Positions 17,727 through 27,100 of a stretch of 64,000 nucleotides of DNA are shown here, in pieces. Every line of letters starts with the position of its first letter. The stretch's first letter is position 1. The notes beneath the pieces were generated by a model. It ran no database searches. It was given only the letters and a program-made list of their open reading frames with translations, and was not told the DNA's origin. A program made the translations under genes and the position numbers. This stretch comes from Bacteroidia bacterium (GTDB lineage: Bacteria > Bacteroidota > Bacteroidia > J057). The stretch is from positions 1 to 64,000 of the forward strand of contig JAUIKF010000017.1 of NCBI GenBank assembly GCA_030430575.1, written 5' to 3'.

Positions 17727-19208
17727 CTAAGCCAATATCGCCTTCACGACCTCTCCACTCACATCCGTCAGGCGGAATCTCCTCCCCTGGTGCTTGAACG
17801 TCAAGCGCTCATGATCTACGCCGAGCAGGTGCATGACTGTCGCCTGGAAGTCATGGACATGCACAGGGTCTTGGGTGATATTGTAGCCAAAATCATCCGT
17901 CTTACCGTAGGTCATGCCGCCTTTGATGCCGCCGCCGGCCATCCACATGCTGAAGCAGCGCGGATGATGATCACGTCCATAGTTCGTAGCGGTCAGTTCG
18001 CCCTGGGAGTAATTGGTGCGGCCAAATTCGCCGCCCCAGATGACGAGCGTGTCTTCGAGCATGCCGCGCTGCTTGAGGTCCATGACAAGGGCAGCAGAGG
18101 CTTGGTCTACGTCCTTCGCCTGTTTTTTCACGGCGCCTGGCAAGTTGTCGTGGTGGTCCCATCCCATGTGGTATAGCTGGATGAAACGCACGTCCCGTTC
18201 CGCCAATCGCCTGGCAAGCAGGCAGTTGGCCGCATAAGTCCCTGGGATGGCCGCGTCTGGGCCGTACATGCGAAATACATGGTCGGGTTCATCAGAGAGA
18301 TCCATAACATCGGGCACAGAGGTCTGCATGCGATAAGCCATTTCATACTGGGCGATGCGACTGCTAATCTCTGGATCGTTGACCTCAGCCATGCGCATCT
18401 CATTGAGCTGGGCGAGCATGTCGAGCATCTCACGCCGGTCGCCGCGCGCCATGCCTGGCGGATCTTGCAGATAAAGGACCGGATCCTTTCCTGAACGAAA
18501 TTGCACGCCTTGGTGCAATGAGTGCAAGAAGCCATTACCCCACAAGCGCGAATACAAGGGCTGTCCCATCGGCCTGCCTGTACCACGAGATAGCAATACC
18601 GTGAAGGTCGGTAGGTTCTCGTTTTCACTGCCCAGCCCATAACTCAGCCATGCGCCCATACTGGGTCTTCCCGGCTGCTGGGAGCCTGTTTGGAAGAAGG
18701 TAATGGCGGGGTCGTGGTTGATGGCTTCTGTATGCATGCTATTGATCACACAGATGTCATCAGCAATATTGGCGGTATAGGGCAAAAGATTGCTGAGCCA
18801 AAGGCCGCTTTCCCCATGCTGTTTGAAGTCGTATAAGGAGCCTGCTAGTGGAAAAGAAGCCTGCCCAGAGGTCATGCCTGTAAGGCGTTGGCCATTCCGC
18901 ACAGAATCGGGGAGTTCTTCCCCATTCATTTCCCGAAGAAGGGGTTTATAGTCAAAAAGCTCCAGCTGGGAAGGCCCCCCACTTTGGAAGAGATAAATGA
19001 TCCGCTTGATTTTGGGGCTGAAATGGGGCTTGCCCAAAATACCGCCCAAAGGATTGGTAGGCGCAGCACTCGCCATCAATGATTCTCCCTCTGCCATGCA
19101 TCCAGGCAGTAAGGATCCAAGCGCCAAGCTACCAAGGCCCAAGCTCATCTTGGAGAGAAAATGACGACGATTCATCGTCAGCCGGTGGTCGTATAGGGGA
19201 TCGGACAT
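17727..19208 (-). CDS. DUF1501 family secreted protein (sulfatase-like fold)
   Basis: A 493-residue protein with a Tat-like or lipoprotein-like N-terminus (MNRRHFLSKMSLGLGSLALG, then GSLLPGC), so it is exported. The body matches DUF1501: IIYLFQSGGPSQLELFDYKP near the start, MGAWLSYGLGSENENLPTFT, and VIWGGEFGRTNYSQ with GRDHHPRCFSMWMAGGGIKG toward the end. The family is related to alkaline phosphatase/sulfatase folds and is nearly always encoded beside a PSD1/DUF1553 protein, as here; its biochemical role is not established. Met12 would also be a good start; the upstream ATG adds 11 residues before the twin-arginine. Confidence 0.9.
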   Translation of the reverse strand: MSDPLYDHRLTMNRRHFLSKMSLGLGSLALGSLLPGCMAEGESLMASAAPTNPLGGILGKPHFSPKIKRIIYLFQSGGPSQLELFDYKPLLREMNGEELPDSVRNGQRLTGMTSGQASFPLAGSLYDFKQHGESGLWLSNLLPYTANIADDICVINSMHTEAINHDPAITFFQTGSQQPGRPSMGAWLSYGLGSENENLPTFTVLLSRGTGRPMGQPLYSRLWGNGFLHSLHQGVQFRSGKDPVLYLQDPPGMARGDRREMLDMLAQLNEMRMAEVNDPEISSRIAQYEMAYRMQTSVPDVMDLSDEPDHVFRMYGPDAAIPGTYAANCLLARRLAERDVRFIQLYHMGWDHHDNLPGAVKKQAKDVDQASAALVMDLKQRGMLEDTLVIWGGEFGRTNYSQGELTATNYGRDHHPRCFSMWMAGGGIKGGMTYGKTDDFGYNITQDPVHVHDFQATVMHLLGVDHERLTFKHQGRRFRLTDVSGEVVKAILA

Positions 19209-19211
19209 AGA

Positions 19212-19290
19212 GAAGAAAGTTCTATGTTCTATGTTTTATGTTCTACGTTCTGACTGATCGACTTAGAACCTAGAACATAAAACCTAGAAC
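19212..19290. repeat. Inverted repeat built from 7-nt words (GTTCTAT)n
   Basis: The left side is an array of GTTCTAT-like words (19220-19251) and the right side the complementary array of AGAACCT-like words (19265-19290). The 26-nt arms 19226-19251 and 19265-19290 pair with two mismatches around a 13-nt loop. It lies between two genes of the same strand and could act as a transcript-stabilising or attenuating hairpin. Confidence 0.7.
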
Positions 19291-19295
19291 GTGTT

Positions 19296-21656
19296 TTAGC
19301 TTTTCGTTACTGTTTCATTTAGGTTAAAAATGGAACTGGCCACAAGGGTGTATGCCGCAGCTTCTGCAGTTTCCAGGCAGGCATCATGGGGATACTCTCC
19401 CACTTCTAGAAGTTCTTCTGCGCCTTGCTCATCTGCCTGGAAGCGTGCATACTGCTTGTCAAAGTACAGCCGCAGCAGGCGCATTTCGTCAACGCCAGGG
19501 CTGCGCCCTGTGACGGTGCGGAACGCAAAACCGATACGCGCCTCAACGCTTTCTCCCCCATCTGCGATCATGCGATACGCCAAGAGACGAGATGCTTCCA
19601 CAAATTGTGGGTCATTGAGCAGGACAAGGGCCTGCAAGGGCGTACTAGTCGCTTGGCGCTTCAGCGTACAGCGATTTCGCTCTGGCGTGTCAAACATCAT
19701 CATAGATGGTGGTGGCACAGTACGCTTCCAAAAGGTGTACATGCTCTTGCGATAGAGCTTATCATTTTCATCTTGAACATATTTTGCCAAAGATCCTCCA
19801 CCTCCACCGGTCACCCCAGCCCATAAGCCTTTGGGTTGATAGGGTTTTACACTTCGCCCACCAACTTTGTCATTCAATAGCCCACTCACTGCCAAGGCTT
19901 GATCTCGAATCATCTCAGCCGCCAAGCGGTGCCGTGGCCCTCTGGCGAGCAATTCGTTTCTAGGGTCTCGTTCTTGAAGTTCTTTTCGAGGGCGCGAATC
20001 CTGGCAATAAGTCGCAGACATAACGATCTTTTTGTGCAATGCCTGAATGTCCCAACCTGACGCTACAAAGTACGTGGCCAACCAATCCAGCAAAGCTGGA
20101 TGAGTAGGGAGGGAACCTTGATTCCCAAAGTCGTCTGGCGTGCCGACAATGCCTTTGCCGAAGTGCATTTGCCAATAGCGGTTCACTGCTACACGGGATG
20201 TCAACGGATTATTTGGCTGGGTAAGCCATTGAACCAAGCCTAAGCGATTCTTAGGCGCCTCTTCTGGGAAGGGAGGGAGCGCGGCAGGCGTTCCTGGTTC
20301 AACTGGTTCACCATGATTGTCATATCCTCCACGAATCAACACATACGCTTGACGGGATGTATCCATATCCTCCATCACCATAAATTTGAAGGTCGTGTCC
20401 TCAGGAATGTCCTTCACAAATGCCAAGGTTTCCTTGATCGTTTTCCCATCCAATTCCATAACAGGCCCAGGAATTTCGCCATAATCGATTTGCCCCTTTT
20501 CTTCCACACTATTGAAGAAGGCAAAAAACTGGTAAAAGTCCTTTTGGAGGATGGGGTCGTATTTGTGATCGTGACAGCGCGCACATTCGAGGGTAAGTCC
20601 CAGGAGCGACATGCTAGTAGTGATGGTACGGTCCGCTACATATTCTACACGATATTCTTCTGGGATAATGCCACCTTCCTGATTGATCATGTGGTTTCGA
20701 TTGAAACCCGTAGCAAGGATTTGTTCGTGGGTGGGATTAGGCAAAAGGTCACCTGCGAGCTGCCATTTTATGAATTGGTCGTAGGGCATATTCTGGCGGA
20801 AGGCGTGGATCACCCAGTCTCGCCAGGGCCACATAAAGCGCTCAAGGTCATCCTGATAGCCATGGCTATCGGCATAGCGTGATACATCCAGCCATTCCGT
20901 GGCCATGCGCTCCGCATAAGCATCTGTATCCATCAGGCGGTCAACCAATGCCTCATAAGCCCCTTCTGTCTCATCTGCTATAAATGCGTCAATTTCCTCC
21001 AAAGTTGGCGGCAATCCTCTGAGGTCAAAGCTCAATCGACGAATCAGCGTTGCTTTATCGGCTTCCCCAGCTGGGGTCAATTTTTCTCGTTCCAGACGAT
21101 TTAATACAAAATAATCGATCTCATTTCGTGGCCAATCGTGTATCGTGACGGGAGGCAGAGCAGATTTTTGGGGAGGAATAAAGGACCAATGTGTTTTCCA
21201 TTTTGCACCTTGCGTGATCCATTTAGCAATCAACGCCTTTTCATGCGATGTGAGGGTAAGGTTGGTTTCAGGTGGGGGCATGACTTCTGTCGTGTCCTGA
21301 GAAATAATTCTATGGTAGAGTTCGCTTGATTCAAGCTTTCCAGGAACGATAGCAAACCCTCTTCCATCTTCCAAAGCAGCCATCGCGCCTTCTTCCGTAT
21401 CGAGGCGGAAATTCGCCTCGCGCTTATTGGCGTCTGGGCCGTGGCAGGTATAACAGCGATCCGATAGGATCGGTCGAATATGAAAATTGAAATCTACAGA
21501 ATCAGGGAGGGCATTGACAATCGTCGATGGTGAGCTATTTGCTTTGCTCTCGCTACAACTCTCCAAAATGGTCGCACTTAGGCCAATGATGAGCGTAGCC
21601 ACCCCTGCTGTTGTGAGAAATTTTATCCAAATGGGAATTTGCTTATGCTTCGCCAT
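19296..21656 (-). CDS. PSD1 / planctomycete-type cytochrome c domain protein (DUF1549-DUF1553)
   Basis: A 786-residue membrane-anchored protein. After an N-terminal hydrophobic segment (TAGVATLIIGLSATILESCS) there is a heme-type motif C68-Y-T-C71-H72 (PSCyt1 domain, RCYTCHGPDANKREANFRLD). DUF1549 follows at about 165-385, including LTLECARCHDHKYDPILQKD with a second CxxCH. DUF1553 occupies about 480-760 (NPLTSRVAVNRYWQMHFGKG near its start). Such proteins come in tandem with DUF1501 genes, here immediately downstream across the 7-nt-word hairpin. At 786 residues it is shorter than many relatives because the region between the two DUFs lacks an extra carbohydrate-binding domain. Electron-transfer or polymer-degradation roles have been suggested for the family; none is proven here. 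Confidence 0.9.
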   Translation of the reverse strand: MAKHKQIPIWIKFLTTAGVATLIIGLSATILESCSESKANSSPSTIVNALPDSVDFNFHIRPILSDRCYTCHGPDANKREANFRLDTEEGAMAALEDGRGFAIVPGKLESSELYHRIISQDTTEVMPPPETNLTLTSHEKALIAKWITQGAKWKTHWSFIPPQKSALPPVTIHDWPRNEIDYFVLNRLEREKLTPAGEADKATLIRRLSFDLRGLPPTLEEIDAFIADETEGAYEALVDRLMDTDAYAERMATEWLDVSRYADSHGYQDDLERFMWPWRDWVIHAFRQNMPYDQFIKWQLAGDLLPNPTHEQILATGFNRNHMINQEGGIIPEEYRVEYVADRTITTSMSLLGLTLECARCHDHKYDPILQKDFYQFFAFFNSVEEKGQIDYGEIPGPVMELDGKTIKETLAFVKDIPEDTTFKFMVMEDMDTSRQAYVLIRGGYDNHGEPVEPGTPAALPPFPEEAPKNRLGLVQWLTQPNNPLTSRVAVNRYWQMHFGKGIVGTPDDFGNQGSLPTHPALLDWLATYFVASGWDIQALHKKIVMSATYCQDSRPRKELQERDPRNELLARGPRHRLAAEMIRDQALAVSGLLNDKVGGRSVKPYQPKGLWAGVTGGGGGSLAKYVQDENDKLYRKSMYTFWKRTVPPPSMMMFDTPERNRCTLKRQATSTPLQALVLLNDPQFVEASRLLAYRMIADGGESVEARIGFAFRTVTGRSPGVDEMRLLRLYFDKQYARFQADEQGAEELLEVGEYPHDACLETAEAAAYTLVASSIFNLNETVTKS

Positions 21657-21660
21657 AATG

Positions 21661-21683
21661 TGTACATTTTCCCCTAATGTACA
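21661..21683 (-). promoter_or_regulatory. Hairpin or operator TGTACATT-N7-AATGTACA at the PSD1 start codon
   Basis: Perfect 8-bp inverted arms (21661-21668 and 21676-21683) around a 7-nt loop end 4 nt before the start codon at 21656. In RNA it would sequester the translation start; in DNA it could be a dimeric repressor site. Only symmetry and position support it. Confidence 0.45.
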
Positions 21684-21757
21684 AATGTTTGAGAAAAGAA
21701 TAAAATGTTTTTTGTTATCTAAATCGTTTTAACTCTCTTTAGTGGCCGTTTTACACA

Positions 21758-22555
21758 TTATTCACCTGATTCTTTTGGCAATCTTTTTTCATATAAGTCT
21801 GAGGCAAACTTCTCTGCCAAACTGGTAGGTACCAGTTTGGCCAAGAGAACAGACAGGACATTTAATCCACCTGGGACAATCTCCGCTTTGCCTTTATACA
21901 TTCCATTAACAGCCATTTTTGCCACTTTTTTGGCCGTCATGTTAAATTTTTCTGCTAAAGCTTCCATCGCTTCCATCCGCGCTCTTTTGGTGAAATCAGT
22001 GGCCGTAGGCCCTGGACTGAGACAGCTCACTTTCACTTTCGTATCACGCAATTCACGGCGTAATCCTCTGCTGAAGCTTAGCACAAAAGATTTGCTGGCC
22101 GCATATAAACTCATGGTCGCCACGGGCTGATGTGCGATGACGCCTGATACATTGAGGATATATGATGGCTCGTTTTCGCGCAATAAGGGCAAAAAGAGGT
22201 GGGTAAGGGAAACGAGGCTTCCCATATTGAGGCGCAGCATATTTTGCTGTTCTGGTAAACTGAGGTCCTCAAAACGGCCCCAAAGGCCGTAGCCTGCATT
22301 ATTGACGAGGATCGTCACAGGCGCATTGAGATCAGCGCACCAATTGAATACGGCAGAGGCTGCGCCTTCACCAGTTAAATCTATCGCCAAAGCTTTGGCT
22401 TCTACGCCATATTTTTGTTCCAATTCTATGCACAGCTTCTCTAGCAATTCGCTGCTGCGTGCGACGGCAAGTATGTGGTTGCCACGGCTGGCCAGTTCAT
22501 GGGCAATGGCATAACCAATGCCTTTGCTGGCGCCTGTGATGAGTGCATAGGGCAT
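21758..22555 (-). CDS. Short-chain dehydrogenase/reductase (SDR)
   Basis: A 265-residue NAD(P)-dependent oxidoreductase of the classical SDR type. TGASKGIG at residues 7-14 binds the cofactor, VNNAGYGLW stabilises the central sheet, and the catalytic Y-x-x-x-K is in SLYAASKSF with an upstream catalytic Ser in LNVSG. The start used is the ATG at 22555, which opens MPYALITGASKG; an upstream in-frame start at 22714 exists but lies inside the neighbouring PhyH gene and would add 53 residues of no SDR character. It begins 1 nt after the PhyH stop, so the two are co-transcribed. The C-terminus (GLNVLSVLLAKLVPTSLAEK) is hydrophobic, as in membrane-associated ketoreductase-like SDRs. Substrate unknown. 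Confidence 0.88.
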   Translation of the reverse strand: MPYALITGASKGIGYAIAHELASRGNHILAVARSSELLEKLCIELEQKYGVEAKALAIDLTGEGAASAVFNWCADLNAPVTILVNNAGYGLWGRFEDLSLPEQQNMLRLNMGSLVSLTHLFLPLLRENEPSYILNVSGVIAHQPVATMSLYAASKSFVLSFSRGLRRELRDTKVKVSCLSPGPTATDFTKRARMEAMEALAEKFNMTAKKVAKMAVNGMYKGKAEIVPGGLNVLSVLLAKLVPTSLAEKFASDLYEKRLPKESGE

Positions 22556-22556
22556 A

Positions 22557-23366
22557 TCACTTGATAAGGGTGTGAAGTTTATGGTAAAGGGGCGTAGTGC
22601 TTTCTGGGTGTTTGGGGCTATATTTTCCAGAAATAATGGGGATATAAATGACGCGCCTACGGCTTGCTTCTCCCACTGTAGGTGCTTGCGCCACTCGATG
22701 CCAGAGACGCCCATCGTGAATCGTCAGATCGCCTGCTCGAACATCAAAGCCCACTTCCTTGCGGTCGGCTTTATGTTGTAAGAAATAGCGTTTGCGAAAT
22801 AACATGCCCAAAGTATTCTGTTCATGGGTCCCAGGAAGTACGCGAAGCCCCCCCATGTTCATAGGGCAGTCATCCAGGTGAATGCCAATATTAAGCATAG
22901 GAAACACTTTTCCCCCTAAAAAAAGATCTCTGATAGAATCGGTGTGCCACCCCAAGCGACAAAATCCACTCCCTGGCACATTGACATAATGATTGATCAC
23001 CATGCCATCTTTTTCCCTCTCTCCGAGTCGCGCCCCTGGCCCCAAAAGGCATAAAAGCGCTTTCAGACGTGGATCAGCTATAATAGCCTGTAGCTTCTCA
23101 TGATAAAGTGAAGCAAAAGCAAATCGTTGAATAATCGGGCTACCATCTATATCGAATCCCATCCGAAGGGGTACGCCATAAATATGCGTTTTTCCTTGCT
23201 GAAGCCATTCACGCTCCAGTTCGGCCATCGCATCCAGGGCTTGTTGAACCATCAAAGGATTCAAAAATTGCTGAAAATGCAAGAAGCCATTTTGGGCAAA
23301 AAATAATTTTTGCGCTGCCGTGAGCGATTCACTTAACCCAAAAATATCTGGGGATTTTGTACCCAT
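22557..23366 (-). CDS. Phytanoyl-CoA dioxygenase (PhyH) family Fe(II)/2-oxoglutarate oxygenase
   Basis: A 269-residue oxygenase. The 2-His-1-carboxylate iron triad is visible: H-T-D in FCRLGWHTDSIRDLF and a distal His in the DGRLWHRVAQAP region. LRVLPGTHEQNTLGM is the conserved turn after the iron-binding strand, and the RRRVIYIPII segment holds Arg residues suited to 2-oxoglutarate. I chose the ATG at 23366 (MGTKSPDIFG); the in-frame extension to 23420 would translate the AT-rich intergenic repeat and looks spurious. It forms a two-gene operon with the SDR gene, suggesting hydroxylation and then oxidation or reduction of one small hydrophobic substrate; this is inference. Confidence 0.85.
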   Translation of the reverse strand: MGTKSPDIFGLSESLTAAQKLFFAQNGFLHFQQFLNPLMVQQALDAMAELEREWLQQGKTHIYGVPLRMGFDIDGSPIIQRFAFASLYHEKLQAIIADPRLKALLCLLGPGARLGEREKDGMVINHYVNVPGSGFCRLGWHTDSIRDLFLGGKVFPMLNIGIHLDDCPMNMGGLRVLPGTHEQNTLGMLFRKRYFLQHKADRKEVGFDVRAGDLTIHDGRLWHRVAQAPTVGEASRRRVIYIPIISGKYSPKHPESTTPLYHKLHTLIK

Positions 23367-23375
23367 ACAGAAAAG

Positions 23376-23487
23376 ATTAATTATTGATTGATTATTGATT
23401 AAGTAATTCGCGTCAATCAATTGATAATCAACAAGTAAGGACTTACCTTACAATTAATAATCAGTCAATCAATTAATTTATAATTCC
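23376..23487. repeat. AT-rich inverted repeat with iterated GATT words
   Basis: Left side ATTGATTGATTATTGATT and right side AATAATCAGTCAATCAATT can pair around a middle that contains CAATTGATAATCAA. The right edge (AATTTATAATTC) overlaps the last codons of the COQ7-like gene. Same family as 136-214 and 41005-41100. Confidence 0.6.
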
Positions 23488-23951
23488 CTAAGGCTAAGGG
23501 TGGTCTCTTGTTCTTGGATAAAATTCTCCAATAGATGGATGACATCAGAAGCTGGTTCGTTGTGGGTAAGGCGTTCCAATTGTAAAGACTCAATCATCGT
23601 TCTGAGCGAAGCATCTAGGTTCATTTTTTTGAGATAGTTTTTGTATCGCATCAGGAGCCAAAATTCCAGCGTTTTCTCCAGGCGATCCAATAAACTTAAG
23701 GGCAAAAAACGCGAGAAAAAGCCAAAGCAATGGCCTATCAGGTAAAAATACCAGGCATACCAAGCGGGGTTGATCCCTCGTTTCCTTAGCAAGTCTCTCA
23801 AGAACGCTTCATGACGCGCTTTTCGCTCACGCAAAGCCCGCATTTGCGCGAGGCTATTGCTTCGCTGACGATAGATCCCCAAGCGCATATATTCACGCGC
23901 ATGTAGGTCTTTGATGAAGTATTCTGTTCGTTTCTTTAAATCAATTGCCAT
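23478..23951 (-). CDS. COQ7-like small protein (possible demethoxyubiquinone hydroxylase relative)
   Basis: The 157-residue protein has the helix order of COQ7/Coq7-like ferritin-fold proteins: EYMRLGIYRQRSNS, an E-x-x-H-type helix (RERKARHEAFLRDLLRKRGI) and a following PAWYAWYFYLIGHCFGFFSR. Full COQ7 proteins are diiron monooxygenases in ubiquinone synthesis, but Bacteroidota normally make menaquinone, and I do not see the complete set of E-x-x-H ligands. It may be a divergent relative with another substrate, or a membrane-associated helical protein that merely resembles it. It is upstream of the PhyH/SDR pair on the same strand but separated by the AT-rich repeat. Confidence 0.45.
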   Translation of the reverse strand: MAIDLKKRTEYFIKDLHAREYMRLGIYRQRSNSLAQMRALRERKARHEAFLRDLLRKRGINPAWYAWYFYLIGHCFGFFSRFLPLSLLDRLEKTLEFWLLMRYKNYLKKMNLDASLRTMIESLQLERLTHNEPASDVIHLLENFIQEQETTLSLREL

Positions 23952-24114
23952 AATTCATTTTTGAACAAAGTCCAATCTAAGGAAAGATTGGATAAAATTG
24001 AAACTAGACAAACTCCCCGCAGCTTCGGATTTTGGAATTCAATGTGTTAATTTGACATTATCCTAAAGTTATAATCAACTTGTCCCTTTACTTGTTGGCT
24101 AAGCGACGATTTTT

Positions 24115-27100
24115 ATGAAAAAATACCTAATCACTCTGTGTGTGTCTCTCTCGCTTTTAAGCGGATTTGCCCAATCCTCAAACGATTTCACCGCTTTTTT
24201 TGAAGAGGCTTATGAGCAGTTTCCCTCCATTCCGAGAGGGATGCTGGAGTCCTTGGCTTGGACAAGGTCGCGCATGACCCACCTCACGCCAAAATCCGCT
24301 AGCCACAATTGTCTAGAGACCTTACCTCAATATTATGGGGTGATGGGCCTGGTAGACGGCGATAAAGAAGGCTATTTCAATAATAGCTTAAAGGTTGTCG
24401 CACAGCTTACCCAATACTCAGAACAGGAGATCAAGCAGGACCCACGCAAGAATATCTTGGCTTTTGCTGAGGCTTTTACCAAAATAAAATCCAACCAGCG
24501 CGTGCTAAAAAACGATGCTGGCAGCCAAAAAGATGTCATCGCTGCGCTGAGCGAAATCCCTCAAAACAATGACATTCGCGATCAATATGCGCTAGATCAG
24601 GAGTTTTATTCCGTCCTTAAACGCATGGCAGATCCTGCCTTTCGGGCTACGCATCGCATGGCGACTAGAGAGGTATATGACTGGGATGCCATTTTTGGAA
24701 AAGAAAATTACTCCGTCCTGAGTGCTTCTTATGTAGAATTGTCCCAAAACAAGATCAGCAATCGTACGGGGCAAGACTATGTCGGCTACCCAGCAACTAC
24801 GGGTGCCAATGAACGTTCCACGGAGACCTCACGCGCGCCTGCCTGCGGCCAGTCATCCCGCTATGGCGGTGCCATCTGGGACAAAGCGCATGAGCGCAAT
24901 TATGGCTCGCGTGGAAGCGCCAAGGTCGAGTTTATTACCATACACACGGTTCAGGGAAGTTATGCCAGTGCGATCTCCTGGTTCAAAAACCGCAATGCGC
25001 GGGTTTCAGCTCACTATGTCATTCGTGCCTTTGACGGACAGGTGACTCAGATGGTCTGTGAGGACGACAAAGGCTTTCACGTCAAGCAGTATAACTCCAA
25101 GGCTATTGGGATTGAACACGAAGGATATATTGATGATGGAACTATGTGGTATACCACGGCCATGTATGAGAGTTCCGCCACTTTGGTACGAGACCTCTGC
25201 AAGCGCTATAAGATCGACCCCAAACTCACGTATGCAGGTCCATTGACTCGTGGGGTCAAGCACCTTGGTGACGTTTGTACCAAAATCAAAGGCCACCAGC
25301 ATTTTAAAGGCAATGATCACATCGATCCAGGGCCTTTCTGGGACTGGGCGCGCTACTATCGACTGATCAATGGAGATCCTGAGCCTACTCTTCTCAAGGA
25401 CAAGAAAGGAACTTTTACAGATGCCGGAGGAGAGGAGTCCAATTACGGAGACCTCTCTCGCAAAGCGTATTTGATCAAACCCAAAAACGCCACCTTTGTA
25501 GAGTTGACCTTTGAGGCTTTTGAAACAGAAGAGAACTATGACTACCTCGAAATTTTTGATGGGGAGAATCCTGATGGGGTGTTTTTGGGAAAATTTAGCG
25601 GAAAAAAACTACCGCCTACGATTCAGGCAAAAAGTGGAGCGATGTACCTGAGGTTTTGGTCTGATTGTCAATTCAACAAAAAAGGCTGGAAAGCCCGTTA
25701 TTCCTCCAAAAACAAAAAAGAAGATTGTCCCAAAGTAGAAAACCTGAAAGTGCGAGACATTTTTCCTTTAGGGGTCACCTTGATATGGGATAAAGAAAAA
25801 AAGGCTAGCCATTATCAGATTTATCTAAACCGAACGAATATCCCTCATGCAAATTGGTCCCTATACCGTACGCGACAGAATGGGCTGACAGTCACGGGCT
25901 TAGGCGCTGATGCACCCTATCAATGGCAGATTGAAGCGGTATGTGAAGACGACACCTCTGCTCGCACCGGCAGCAATTTTATGACTCCCCCTATCAGCAA
26001 AAAAGCTGACCCCAAGGCCTATACGGTACGTCGAAGCAGCGGCCGGCTTTATGATTCTGGGGGCAGGGAAGGGGTATATAGCGACGGAGAAGATTATGTA
26101 TTTACGATACAGCCGCCTGACAATAAGCGGGTGATCTTGACCTTTACAGAGTTCGAAACGGAGGCAGACCTCGACGTCCTGACCATCTACGATGGTCTTT
26201 CGCCCAGTGCGCCCTTGCTGCAAAAACTCTCGGGCAATACCATGCCCAATGTCATCCAATCTTCTGGCAATGGACTGACACTCCATTTCACCTCCGACCG
26301 TCGTACGACGGCCAAAGGCTGGGCCGCTAGCTGGAAAAGCACAGGTGGAAATGGCAGTAGCAATGGAGGAGATATTGGTTCTATAGACCCAGGCGATACA
26401 GGTAATTCTGGCAATACTGGCAATACGGGAAACACAGGTAATTCTGGCAATACCAGTGGGAATGATTCAAGCAGCGGAAGTGCCATTGGTGAGCCGTTTG
26501 TTCCCAATACGCAGTTTTCGGCTGTTTCGCCACGTACAAAACCGCTATTACAAGACACGTATAATGGTCCATTTACCCTCTCTTTCGACGATAAGGACAG
26601 AAGTGGGCGCGGCCTCGCCAATCGGTTTTTCAGTGTAATGAAAACTACCAGTGATGGGTGGCGAGGAGATGGCAATAAGGGTTTTTTCTATGATGACTTT
26701 GAAAGCACTAGTCTCCATAGTGACTGGAAGTCAGTTACTGGCAATTGGAAAGTCCAGAACAATCGGCTCGTACAACTAGATGCCAGCCTCCAAAACACCA
26801 ATGTCTACGCCAAAGTGAAGCAAGAAGGCGACAGGACCTATATCTACCGCTGGCTCGGCCGGCTGAGTGGGACTAGCAAAAATCAACGGTTTGGATTCCA
26901 CTTTTTCTGTAGCAACGCAGAAAAAGAAAATCGAGATGATTCCTATTTCATCTGGGTCAGAAAGGCCAGTACTGGGGACCAGATCGAGATTTATGAGGTA
27001 GTCAATGATAAGTTTCGCATCAAAAGTAAGGCAAAAGTATCTCTGGGAGATGGCAAGGTTCATGATTATAAAGTGATTTATAACCCTCGCAAAGGAAGGA

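Noticed and set aside
22556-22714. A longer SDR start adding 53 residues
   Set aside because: The extension lies inside the PhyH gene and has no SDR character; the ATG at 22555 opens the cofactor motif at the normal distance.
23367-23420. A longer PhyH start
   Set aside because: It would translate the AT-rich repeat; the ATG at 23366 is a better start.
26390-26470. Tandem repeats in the amidase gene as a possible CRISPR or minisatellite
   Set aside because: They are in-frame codons for a Gly/Asn/Thr/Ser linker, without spacers.
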